From CATQHD01 sp965202675 (GTDB taxonomy: Bacteria; Actinomycetota; Acidimicrobiia; Spongiisociales; Spongiisociaceae): DNA of 64,000 nt. The translations under genes and the position numbers were made by a program. Each line of letters starts with the position of its first letter. The first letter of the stretch is position 1. The stretch covers positions 1,364,001-1,428,000 of the forward strand of contig OZ241842.1 in NCBI GenBank assembly GCA_965202675.1, written 5' to 3'. Shown here one piece after another: positions 17,196 to 24,720 of this stretch. The notes beneath the pieces were generated by a model. The model did no database searches. It saw only the letters and a list, made by a program, of their open reading frames with translations, and was not told where the DNA came from.

Positions 17196-18278
17196 CTACG
17201 CCTTGCCGCCGGCGTCGCTCCGAACCTGGATCTCGGTGGCTTTTATCGAGATCCAGACCCTGCGGCCGGGGGCGAGGCCGAGGGCGGAGCGGGCGGCCGG
17301 GGTCACCTCGGCGGTAACCGGCAGGGGGAGGCCGGTCTGCACCCTTACCCGGTCGGCGTGGCGCTCGACGCGCCGGACGTCGGTCTGCCAGACGTTGCGG
17401 GGGCTGCCGGCCGGGCGTTCGAGGTGGATGGAGACGGCGCGGGGATGGATAACGGCGATCACCCGGCCTTCCAGGGCATCGGCGGTCTGCAGCCGGTGGC
17501 CTCCGGCGGTCAGCACCCGGCCCGCCGAGGTTCCCGGCACCAGGTTCACCCCGGCCAGGTCGGCGGCGTAGCGGCTGGCGGGCCTGAGCCGGATATCGTC
17601 GGGGGCGCCGGTCTGTACCACCGAGCCCTCCTCGATGATCACCACCTGGTCGGCCAGCAGGAAGGCCTCTGCGGGATCGTGGGTGATCAGCAGCCGGGGG
17701 CCGGCGAATTCGGCCAGATGGTCGGCCAGCAGCCGCCGCAGCCCCGCCCGCGCCCCCACATCGAGGGCCGAGAAGGGTTCGTCCAGCAGCAGCATGACCG
17801 GGTCTGTGATCAGGGCGCGGGCCAGCGCCACCCGCTGAGCCTGCCCCCCGGAGAGCTGCCGGGGGCGGCGGTCTTCCAATCCGGCCAGACCCAGGGCCTC
17901 CAGCCATCCGGCGGCCCGGCGGCGGGCTTCGGAACGGGCAACGCCGGCGGCCCGCAGCCCGAAGGCGGCGTTCTCCAGCGCCCCCATGTGCGGGAACAGC
18001 ATCCCGTCCTGGAACACGACCCCGATCCGCCGCTCGGAAGGCGGCAGGAAAACCCGTCCGGCGGGGTCGTCCAGGATGCGGCCGCCCAGCCGTATGCATC
18101 CCCGCCGGAGGGGCAGCAGACCGGCGAGAACCTCCACCAGGGTGGTCTTTCCCGCCCCGTTGGGCCCGAGCACCGCCGCGGTGCACCCCGGCGGTACGTC
18201 CAATGACACATCCAGGGCAAATCCGGACCGCTCCGCCGACACCCTGGCTTCGAGCCCGCCGCTCACCGCCGCCTCCAC
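17196..18278 (-). CDS. modC: Molybdate ABC transporter ATP-binding protein
   Basis: This 360-residue ATPase has Walker A GPNGAGKTT, Q-loop VFQDGMLFPHM, signature LSGGQAQRVALARAL and Walker B LLLDEPFSALD. It has a C-terminal TOBE/MOP-type domain (residues about 290-355, ending LGLAPGRRVWISIKATEIQV) that binds the oxyanion or controls activity. It is the last gene of a modA-modB-modC operon and overlaps modB by 16 bases. Sulfate or tungstate import is a formal alternative; the ModA and ModB types favour molybdate, matching the molybdenum hydroxylase encoded at 50-54 kb. Confidence 0.9.
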   Translation of the reverse strand: MEAAVSGGLEARVSAERSGFALDVSLDVPPGCTAAVLGPNGAGKTTLVEVLAGLLPLRRGCIRLGGRILDDPAGRVFLPPSERRIGVVFQDGMLFPHMGALENAAFGLRAAGVARSEARRRAAGWLEALGLAGLEDRRPRQLSGGQAQRVALARALITDPVMLLLDEPFSALDVGARAGLRRLLADHLAEFAGPRLLITHDPAEAFLLADQVVIIEEGSVVQTGAPDDIRLRPASRYAADLAGVNLVPGTSAGRVLTAGGHRLQTADALEGRVIAVIHPRAVSIHLERPAGSPRNVWQTDVRRVERHADRVRVQTGLPLPVTAEVTPAARSALGLAPGRRVWISIKATEIQVRSDAGGKA

Positions 18279-19072
18279 CAGTGGTCACGCAGGGCGATCA
18301 ACACCGCCAGCGAGACGGCCGCCATCACCAGGCTGAGGGCTACGGCGGCGTCCCGGTCGCTCTCCAGGGCCACGAACACCGCCAGGGGCAGGGTGCGGGT
18401 GCGGCCCCCCAGGTTTCCGGCGAAGGTGAGGGTGGCGCCGAACTCTCCCAGCGCCCTGGCCCAGGTAAGGGCGGCGCCCGCCACTATCGAAGGGGCGATC
18501 ATGGGAAGGGTCACCCGGCGCAGCACCGTCCAGCGCCCGGCACCCAGGGTCTCGGCGGCCTGCTCGCAGCGAAGGCCGAGGCTGCGCAGCGCCCCTTCCA
18601 CGGTAACCACCATCAGCGGCATGGACACGAAGGCGACGGCCAGGATCACGCCCCAGATGGAGAAGGGCAGGGTGATGCCGGCGGCCCGGTGGAGGAACCC
18701 CCCCGCCAGGCCGCGGCGTCCGAAGGCGAACAGGAGCGCCGCGCCGCCCACCACCGGCGGCAGAACCAGAGGCAGCAGCACCAGAGCGCGGACCGCCGAC
18801 CGGCCCGGAAACTCGGAGCGGGCCAATACCCAGGCCAGGGGAACACCCAGCGCCAGGGACAGGGCGCAGGCGGAAAGCGACGCCACCAGGGATATCCGAA
18901 GGGCGTCCGCCACCATCTCTGCGGCCAGCAAGGAGGGCAGGCGGCGCCAGGGGGTGCGGGCGGCCAGCCCGATCATCGGCAGTGCGAACAGCGCCAACCC
19001 CGCCGCGGCGGGGATCAGCAGGAAGACCGGCGGCGCCCGCCGGCCGCGGCGGGGCGGGGCTTTCGATCTCAT
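18263..19072 (-). CDS. modB: Molybdate ABC transporter permease
   Basis: This 269-residue membrane protein has six predicted helices and the ModB coupling motif CEQAAETLGAGRWTVLRRVTLPMIAPSIVAG near residues 175-205. After it comes the ModB hallmark GATLTFAGNLGGRTRTLPLAVF. The N-terminus is basic (RSKAPPRRGRRAP). It lies 10 bases after modA and overlaps modC, so the three are co-translated. Confidence 0.92.
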   Translation of the reverse strand: MRSKAPPRRGRRAPPVFLLIPAAAGLALFALPMIGLAARTPWRRLPSLLAAEMVADALRISLVASLSACALSLALGVPLAWVLARSEFPGRSAVRALVLLPLVLPPVVGGAALLFAFGRRGLAGGFLHRAAGITLPFSIWGVILAVAFVSMPLMVVTVEGALRSLGLRCEQAAETLGAGRWTVLRRVTLPMIAPSIVAGAALTWARALGEFGATLTFAGNLGGRTRTLPLAVFVALESDRDAAVALSLVMAAVSLAVLIALRDHWWRRR

Positions 19073-19082
19073 ACCCCGGCCC

Positions 19083-19832
19083 TCACGGCAGCGAGAACCC
19101 GCCCCGCTCCAGGATCCGGCCTCCCTCGGCCGACAGGACGAAGGCCGTGAAAGCCTCGGCGGCGCGGGGGGCGGGCGACCCGGCCACCACCGCGATCGGG
19201 TACTCGACGGTTACGTTGTGTTCGTCGGGAATCGGTATTCCCTCCACCCCGTCGGCGGCGGCGAGGTCGGTTATGTAGACCACCGCGGCGTCCAGCTCGG
19301 CCTCTTCCACCTTGGTGAGCAAGGCCCGCACGTTGGGTTCCTCGGTGTCCACCGCCGCCGCCGCCCCGGCCTTGGCCAGCGCCTGGCGGGCGAAGTCGCC
19401 GCATGGAACACCTTCGGCGCACAGGCCGACCAACAGGGACTCCCCGGCCAGATCCGCCAGACCGCCTACCCCCGCCGGGTTGCCCTCCGGCACGGCCACC
19501 GCCATGCGGGAACGGGCGAACACCCGGAAGGGGCCGGCCAGGGAACCGGCTTCGTCCAACTGCCGCATGACGTCCAGATCGGCGGATGCGAACACCCCGG
19601 CCGGAGCGCCGGAAAGTATCTGCTCCCGCAGAAGGGAACTGGCCCCCAGGTTCAGCGCCACGTCCACTCCGGGGTTGGCCGCCTCGAACTCCTTCTCGAT
19701 CTCCGCGAACACCTCCGTGAGGGAAGAAGCCGCCGACACCGGCAACCGGACGCGCGCTGGGGAACCGTCCTCCGGCCCTCCGCAGGCCGCCGCCAACGCC
19801 GCCGCCAGACAAAGCGCCCGGAACCCCCGCAT
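19083..19832 (-). CDS. modA: Molybdate ABC transporter substrate-binding lipoprotein
   Basis: This 249-residue lipoprotein has a signal peptide MRGFRALCLAAALAAAC with a lipobox Cys at residue 17. The ModA signature follows: VSAASSLTEVFAEIEKEFEA, LNLGASSLLREQILSGAPAGVFASAD and VVYITDLAA, all ligand-contacting segments. It sits on the outer face of the membrane and delivers molybdate to ModB. ATG 19832 is chosen because it begins the signal peptide; in-frame codons further upstream are not signal-like. Confidence 0.92.
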   Translation of the reverse strand: MRGFRALCLAAALAAACGGPEDGSPARVRLPVSAASSLTEVFAEIEKEFEAANPGVDVALNLGASSLLREQILSGAPAGVFASADLDVMRQLDEAGSLAGPFRVFARSRMAVAVPEGNPAGVGGLADLAGESLLVGLCAEGVPCGDFARQALAKAGAAAAVDTEEPNVRALLTKVEEAELDAAVVYITDLAAADGVEGIPIPDEHNVTVEYPIAVVAGSPAPRAAEAFTAFVLSAEGGRILERGGFSLP

Positions 19833-19936
19833 CGGGGATCGGCCGGACTCCGGCGTTTTGCTGCTGCGGAACACTGCCTGACGATACCCCGACCGCCCTG
19901 CGGGACCGCCGAGAGGCAGGGGGTAACGTTGCGGCG

Positions 19937-20707
19937 ATGGCCCGCACCGCACCCCGCCACGACCATGACGCCGGAGGCGATCCCGAGGTTCTGGCGGCCA
20001 AAGCCGGCCTGCGCGCGCTGGTTTGGGGGCGTATGGCGGAAGGAGGGGCCGCCCGATTCCCCGGCGCGCAGGGTCGCATTCCCAACTTCGCAGGCGCCGA
20101 GGCAGCCGCCGAACGGCTGCGCGGCCTGCCGGAATGGGCGGCGGCCCGCACCCTCAAGGCGAATCCGGATTCACCGCAGTGGCCGGTGCGCCAACGGGCG
20201 CTGGAGGACGGAAAGCTGGTGTTCATGGCCGTGCCCCGCCTTGCGAAGCCGGAGCCCTTCTTCTATCTCGACCCCGACGACCTGGCCGACAAGCCCCGGG
20301 CGGCCTCGTCGATCAAAGGGGCCTCACGGTCGGCCCGCACCGTCCGGATGGAGGACATGGAGCCGGTCGACCTGGTAGTTACCGGCTGCACGGCGGCGGA
20401 TGCGGACGGCGCCCGGCTGGGAAAAGGCGGCGGTTTCAGCGACCTGGAGTACGCCCTGGCCTGGGAGGCCGGCCTGATCGGACCCCGCACGACGGTTGCT
20501 TCCACCGTTCACGAAATCCAGATACTCGAACCGGGTCGGATCCCGCTTGCCGACCACGACCTGCGCCTGGATCTGATCGTGACCCCCGAAAGGGTGATCC
20601 GCTGCCGGGGAAAGCGCCCCGAACCCCGCCTGCGCTGGGAGGAGCTGACCGAGGAGAAGATCGACTCCATCCCCCTGCTCGCCGCCCTCCGCCCTTCCCA
20701 GGTGTAG
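19937..20707 (+). CDS. 5-formyltetrahydrofolate cyclo-ligase family protein
   Basis: This 256-residue protein has the C-terminal core of the MTHFS fold: VDLVVTGCTAADADGARLGKGGGFSDLEYAL, then VHEIQILEPGRIPLADHDLRLDLIVTPERVI. Family members convert 5-formyl-THF to 5,10-methenyl-THF with ATP. This long subgroup differs in its N-terminal half (RTLKANPDSPQWPVRQRALEDGK) and is often annotated only as a family member, so activity is not certain. It is divergent from modA and convergent with the small gene at 20830. Confidence 0.85.
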   Translation: MARTAPRHDHDAGGDPEVLAAKAGLRALVWGRMAEGGAARFPGAQGRIPNFAGAEAAAERLRGLPEWAAARTLKANPDSPQWPVRQRALEDGKLVFMAVPRLAKPEPFFYLDPDDLADKPRAASSIKGASRSARTVRMEDMEPVDLVVTGCTAADADGARLGKGGGFSDLEYALAWEAGLIGPRTTVASTVHEIQILEPGRIPLADHDLRLDLIVTPERVIRCRGKRPEPRLRWEELTEEKIDSIPLLAALRPSQV

Positions 20708-20829
20708 ACGCTGCCGTCTCGGCGGAGAACTCGACGAGCTTCGGCTTCGCGGGCAGAATCCCTTCCGATGCGAGGCGGTGGAGGGCCTCCCGCAACGCCG
20801 GGGATGAAGGCGCCGATCGAACTCGGTAG

Positions 20830-21003
20830 TTATTCGGTCAAGAACCCCCCATAGGTAATCCAAAGATCTCGCAGATTGGGATCCGCCAGCGTGTCGGCCT
20901 CGCCCTCAGCGACGAACTGCTCGCGGGTCATCCCTGCTTCCTCGATGGACGGATCAAGCCTCGCCCACAGCTCTTCGTCCGTGAGATAGATCACCTCAAC
21001 CAC
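20830..21003 (-). CDS. Small hypothetical protein (57 aa)
   Basis: This is a 57-residue acidic protein (VVEVIYLTDEELWARL, IEEAGMTREQFVAEG, ending WITYGGFLTE). GTG 21003 follows GGAGG at a spacing of nine, a strong ribosome site that supports a real gene. It lies 82 bases after the peroxiredoxin stop on the same strand. About 30 further coding-like codons follow in another frame (LREALHRLASEG...), possibly the remains of a partner. The size and the MTREQF helix resemble small antitoxin-like proteins, but this is only a resemblance. Confidence 0.55.
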   Translation of the reverse strand: MVEVIYLTDEELWARLDPSIEEAGMTREQFVAEGEADTLADPNLRDLWITYGGFLTE

Positions 21004-21084
21004 TCTGCTCGGCCTCCTTCCTCGGCTTTGCTCTTCATCGTTCCGACCATACGGTCTCGGAGCTCGGAGAACAGGAAGGCTCGG

Positions 21085-21564
21085 CTAGGCGGCGTCGCTC
21101 TCCCTGGCGCGCTGTACGTCCTCCAACACCCGGTCGGCGTGGGCTGCGATCTGGCAGCCGGCCACCACGTACGTGAGCCGTATGATCCCCACCGGGTCTA
21201 CAACGAAAGTCGCCCGCCGGGGGTAATCGGCGAACCTCTCGTGCTCCCCCCGCACCACCCCGAAGGCCGCCGCCGCCTTTCTATCGGCGTCGGACAGCAG
21301 GCGGAAGTCGAACCCCATGGCCTCGCGCCAGGCGCGGTTTTCCTCCGGGGTGTCGTACGAGACGCCGAGGAGCATCACCCTCTGCTTCTGGAACTCCGGG
21401 GTTCGGGCGCGGAACCCCTCGCCTTCAAGCGTGCATCCCTCGGTGGCGGCCTTGGCATACCACCAGAGCACCACCCAGAGGCCCCTCCATTCGGAAAGAC
21501 GGACCGGGGTGCCGGCGTGGTCCGGCAGGACGAACTCCGGGGCGGGCGCTTCGGGAAACAACAT
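21085..21564 (-). CDS. Peroxiredoxin, AhpC/TSA (BCP-like)
   Basis: This 159-residue thioredoxin-fold peroxiredoxin reads LFPEAPAPEFVLPDHAGTPVRLSEWRGLWVVLWWYAKAATEGC, with the peroxidatic Cys at 44 and the conserved Thr at 41. The usual Pro of the P-x-x-x-T-x-x-C motif is Ala at 37, and no Cys sits five residues later, so it lacks the PrxQ resolving position. A late Cys (VAGCQIAA) could resolve instead. The block LLGVSYDTPEENRAWREAMGFDFRLLSDADRKAAAAFGV is typical of BCP. It reduces peroxides in the cytosol. Confidence 0.88.
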   Translation of the reverse strand: MLFPEAPAPEFVLPDHAGTPVRLSEWRGLWVVLWWYAKAATEGCTLEGEGFRARTPEFQKQRVMLLGVSYDTPEENRAWREAMGFDFRLLSDADRKAAAAFGVVRGEHERFADYPRRATFVVDPVGIIRLTYVVAGCQIAAHADRVLEDVQRARESDAA

Positions 21565-21805
21565 CGGTCGGCGTCGATAATACACGGATTCGAGCCGGCG
21601 GCCGGGATAACCCCGCTCCATCCGGAGGCTGCTCCGGGCCGGCGGCCCGCTATATATAGGGTCGGCCCGAAGAGGAGGGAGCCACGGCCTACCAGGCGCA
21701 GCCGAGACGAAGCGCCGCCGCCTCGGGTTCCGGGGCGGGCCGGGGCGAAGGGCGCGGCGCCCCGGTCTTCTGCATCCGATCCGCCCCGCCGGACGGGAGG
21801 GCCCA

Positions 21806-22828
21806 TTGACCCCCCCTCCGCCCCGGCCCACCATCCGAGAGGTCGCCCGCCGCGCCGGGGTGGCGCTCTCTTCGGTGTCCCGGGTGCTGAACGACCACCC
21901 GGATGTAAGCCGGCAGATGCAAAAACGGGTGCTGGCGGCCATCGAGGAGCTGGGATACGAACCCAACCTGCTGGCGGCGGGCCTGCGGAAGGGCAACAGC
22001 CGGACGGTGGGGTTCGTCGTCTCGGACCTGCACAATCCGCTGTTCTCGTCGATAGTCACCGCCGCCCAGAGGGTGCTGGCCCGGCGCAGCTACGCGGCGG
22101 TGATAACCGCTTCCGACGGCGAAGCCCGCCGGGATGCGGAGATGGCCGGGGTGCTGCGCCGCCGCCGGGTCGACGCCCTGGTCGCCTCCCTCGCCGACGA
22201 GACCGACCGGCGGGTCATCCGGGAGCTGGACCGCTTCGAGGGGCCGGTCGTGCTGCTGGACCGGAAGGTCGACGAGCTGGCCAACGCCTCCGTCGTGGAG
22301 ACCGACCACGGAAGCGGGATGAACCGAGCCGTCCGCCATCTCCTGGCTGTCGGACACCGGCGCATCGCCCTGTTGACCGGACCCCTCCAGGTGCATCCCT
22401 CGGTCCGGCGGGTCGAGGCCTTCCGCCGGGCGTATGCAGAACACGGTCTGGCCGCCCCCGAGGACCTGATCCGGCCGGACGGCTTCGCACCCGAGATCGG
22501 CGAGGAACTGACGTCCGAGCTGCTCCGTTCCCCCTCGCCGCCCACCGCCCTCATCGCCGGAGGCAACCAGCTGCTGAACGGCGTGCTGCGCAGCCTCCGG
22601 CGCCTCGGCCTCGGAGCGGGAAAGGACATCGCCCTGGTGTCCTGCGACGATGTCCCCCTGTCCGAGCTCCACGACCCGCCCATCACGGTGATCGACCGGG
22701 ACGTTTCCCGCGTCGGTGAAGTGGCCGCCCGCCTGGCCCTGGAGAGAATCGAAGACCCGGCCCGTCCGCCCCGGCGGGTTCTGCTCCCCACCTCCCTGGT
22801 GCTGCGCGACTCGACCCCGGAGCTCTAG
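21806..22828 (+). CDS. LacI family transcriptional regulator
   Basis: This 340-residue regulator has an N-terminal helix-turn-helix and hinge (PTIREVARRAGVALSSVSRVLNDHPDVS through LGYEPNLLAAGLRKG). A periplasmic-binding-like effector domain follows: TVGFVVSDLHNPLFSSIVTAAQRVL, HRRIALLTGP, then VSCDDVPLSELHDPPITVI. The best start is TTG 21806 behind GGGAGGG, where homology begins. It likely represses a sugar or polyol catabolic operon. No neighbouring gene is an obvious target; the promoter at 22902 lies just downstream. Confidence 0.92.
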   Translation: MTPPPPRPTIREVARRAGVALSSVSRVLNDHPDVSRQMQKRVLAAIEELGYEPNLLAAGLRKGNSRTVGFVVSDLHNPLFSSIVTAAQRVLARRSYAAVITASDGEARRDAEMAGVLRRRRVDALVASLADETDRRVIRELDRFEGPVVLLDRKVDELANASVVETDHGSGMNRAVRHLLAVGHRRIALLTGPLQVHPSVRRVEAFRRAYAEHGLAAPEDLIRPDGFAPEIGEELTSELLRSPSPPTALIAGGNQLLNGVLRSLRRLGLGAGKDIALVSCDDVPLSELHDPPITVIDRDVSRVGEVAARLALERIEDPARPPRRVLLPTSLVLRDSTPEL

Positions 22829-22901
22829 ACGGGCAACTATTGCGCCTCCGCGCAGGGATCGGCAGCATCAAGAATATTTTTAGCATTCTGGAACGAGGGT
22901 A

Positions 22902-22930
22902 TTGACTTTGTCATAGGTTTGCGGTACTAT
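22902..22930 (+). promoter_or_regulatory. Near-consensus sigma-70 promoter reading right
   Basis: TTGACT (22902-22907) and TACTAT (22925-22930) are separated by exactly 17 bases in an AT-rich patch that stands out from the genome. Transcription would start near 22937 and run into a region without a credible protein. The first transcribed bases can form a stem (ACCGCCG 22951-22957 with CGGCGGT 22976-22982) enclosing CCGGAGTTCCGG. Confidence 0.6.
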
Positions 22931-23473
22931 GTGCAGGCTGACACACAAACACCGCCGCCGGAGTTCCGGAGCGCGCGGCGGTCATTATCGGACCTTGTCA
23001 GGCCGGGCCCCGGCGCCCGAACAGCGGCGGCTGTCCAAGCGACGGATCCGATGCCGGTGGTGGAGGCGGGGGCGGGCCCGGCGTAGCCGGGGGCGTGGGG
23101 AGCTGGATTTTCGCGTTCTCGAAGGGCGGAGCTTTTTCTCGAAGGGTGGGGCAGGCGAAGAAAGGCCGCGCGGTCGGATAAGGCGGTCCCAAGATGCGTG
23201 CGGCCGGGGCTTCATCGCAAGCTTGAAGACGGGGGTGCCCGGTCGCGGCTTGAGAGGCGGCTCCGAGACGCGTGCGGCGGGGGAATCGAACGGGGCGAAC
23301 ACGTTGATCCCGCCGCGGCCGGATCAGGCGGTTCCAAAGAGGGGTGCGGTGTTGCGGCGGCGGGTACTCCGCCTTCGTGTTGTCGAATATTCTGCCGCGC
23401 GGCGCGGTGAGCGGTAAACCGAAGAAAATCAAACGCGCCCCGGCCGGGCGGTTCCGAGGCGGCGCGGGGGTGT
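22931..23473. other. Structured, repeat-bearing intergenic region (possible ncRNA)
   Basis: These 543 bases hold no convincing protein: a frame from 22929 to 23417 is Arg-rich, lacks a ribosome site and resembles nothing. The region holds a 5' stem-loop behind a strong promoter, element copy B on the minus strand (about 23,049-23,150), and a repeated word TTCTCGAAGGG. Imperfect direct repeats begin AGGCGG-YCC at 23181, 23255 and 23326, with a weaker one at 23446. It ends at the stop of the lipoyl-domain gene. Confidence 0.45.
23049..23150 (-). repeat. Dispersed structured intergenic element, copy B
   Basis: On the minus strand the landmarks are CCCCACCC, AGAACGCGAAAA (plus-strand TTTTCGCGTTCT at 23108-23119), CCCCACGCCCC, a hairpin with arms CCCGGC and GCCGGG (plus-strand 23077-23082 and 23086-23091), GGGCCCG and CCGCCTCCACC. 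Order and spacing match copy A near 9.0 kb; the hairpin arms differ by compensating changes. Confidence 0.5.
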
Positions 23474-23713
23474 TCAGGCGGTTTCGATGCGGCAGACGGG
23501 GGCGCCGACTTCCACGTCGTCGTCGGGCGCCACCAGCATCTCTACCACGGTTCCGTCTACCGGGGAGGGCAGGTCGGCTTCTACCTTGTCGGTCTCCACC
23601 CGCATCAGGGCGTCGCCCTTGGACACGGCGTCGCCGACCGCGACGGTCCATTCGAGCACCACGACCTCGTCGACGGTCTCTCCCAGCTTCGGCATCTTGA
23701 CGGTGGTGTTGAT
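23474..23713 (-). CDS. Stand-alone lipoyl/biotinyl-attachment domain protein, probable AUC start
   Basis: This single 79-residue lipoyl domain reads VKMPKLGETVDEVVVLEWTV, then the attachment site ETDKVEADL with the modified Lys, then SPVDGTVVEMLV and VGAPVCRIE. Homologous E2-type domains start about six residues before KMPKLGE, exactly where the codon ATC (23711-23713) sits, with AAGGAG six bases upstream. The only in-frame ATG (23695) is 24 bases from that site and would clip the domain. It follows E1 alpha and E1 beta but has no acyltransferase domain, so it may be a mobile carrier for the dehydrogenase. Confidence 0.82.
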   Translation of the reverse strand: MNTTVKMPKLGETVDEVVVLEWTVAVGDAVSKGDALMRVETDKVEADLPSPVDGTVVEMLVAPDDDVEVGAPVCRIETA

Positions 23714-23742
23714 CTCGGTCTCCTTGGTATGGCTTTCGGCTT

Positions 23743-24720
23743 TCAGGGGGCGTAGATATGCCGGAACATGTCGTCCACGGTCGCCTCCTCGGCGGCCTCC
23801 GCGATTTCCTCGGCTTCGGCGACCCGGCGGTCGACCCGGGCAACGATCTCGTCGGCTTGGCCGGCGGTGAGCTCCCCCTCCTCGATCAGGCGGGCGCGGT
23901 AGGTGTCGATCGGATCCCGCTTCTGCCATTCCTCCAGCTCGCCTTCGGGGCGGTAGGCGGCGGGGTCGGCCCGCGAGTGGCCGGCGTAGCGGTAGGTCTT
24001 CATCTCCAGCAGGGTGGGTCCCCCGCCCCCCCTCGCCCGCTCCAGCGCCGCCCCCACCGCTTCTGCCACGACGTCCACGTCCTGGCCGTCTACCACGTGA
24101 CCGGGCATGCTGTAGGACGCGGCGCGAACCGCGATGTCATCGACCGGCGTGGTCTGCCCGATCGGGGTGTACTCGCCGTACCGGTTGTTCTCGCATATGA
24201 ACACCACCGGCAGCTTCCAGATCGCCGCCAGGTTCAGCCCCTCGTGGAAGGCGCCGATGTTGGCCGCCCCGTCCCCGAAGAGGGCGACGGCCGCGTCGTC
24301 GGTTCCCTTCACCTGGCTGGTCAGGGCCGCCCCCGCCGCCACCGGTATGCCGGCGCCGACGATGGCGAAGGTGGGGAGCAGGCCGACAGACATGTCGCAC
24401 AGGTGCATGGAGCCGCCCACTCCCCCCACCGCGCCCATCCGCCGGCCCATGATCTCTCCCAGCACCACCGAGGGTTCCATCCCCAGCGCCAGAGCGTGGC
24501 CGTGCCCCCGGTAGGTGCATGTGACCGAGTCGGTGGGCCGGGAGGCGGCCGCCGCCCCCACGGACACCGCCTCGTGCCCCTGGGAGGTGTGGGTGGTTCC
24601 GTGGACGCGGCCCTCGAAGAACAGGCCCTGGACGCGGTTCTCGAAGGCGCGTATCTCGTACATGGCCTCGTAGCGCCCCGGCCGGCTCTCCAATCTCCGG
24701 CGGCGTTCCAGCTGCTTCAT
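23743..24720 (-). CDS. Thiamine-diphosphate-dependent dehydrogenase E1 component, alpha subunit
   Basis: This 325-residue E1 alpha belongs to the pyruvate/acetoin/branched-chain type. It has MYEIRAFENRVQGLFFEGRVHGTTHTSQGHEAVSVG and the ThDP/Mg motif GDGAANIGAFHEGLNLAAIWKLPVVFICENNRYGEYTP. It also has the phosphorylation-loop-like block YRYAGHSRADPAAYRPEGELEEW. ATG 24720 overlaps the E1 beta stop in ATGA. With E1 beta it would decarboxylate a 2-oxo acid and reductively acylate lipoate. Its length and GMHL-type block resemble acetoin dehydrogenase, but substrate is not certain. Confidence 0.93.
   Translation of the reverse strand: MKQLERRRRLESRPGRYEAMYEIRAFENRVQGLFFEGRVHGTTHTSQGHEAVSVGAAAASRPTDSVTCTYRGHGHALALGMEPSVVLGEIMGRRMGAVGGVGGSMHLCDMSVGLLPTFAIVGAGIPVAAGAALTSQVKGTDDAAVALFGDGAANIGAFHEGLNLAAIWKLPVVFICENNRYGEYTPIGQTTPVDDIAVRAASYSMPGHVVDGQDVDVVAEAVGAALERARGGGGPTLLEMKTYRYAGHSRADPAAYRPEGELEEWQKRDPIDTYRARLIEEGELTAGQADEIVARVDRRVAEAEEIAEAAEEATVDDMFRHIYAP

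Noticed and set aside
23270..23310. tRNA suggested by GTTCGATTCC on the minus strand
   Set aside because: The flanking bases cannot form the T-arm stem, and no acceptor or anticodon arms can be built around it.
22929..23417. 162-codon plus-strand protein after the strong promoter
   Set aside because: It is Arg/Gly-rich, has no ribosome site and no family resemblance, and the region carries structured and repeated non-coding motifs.
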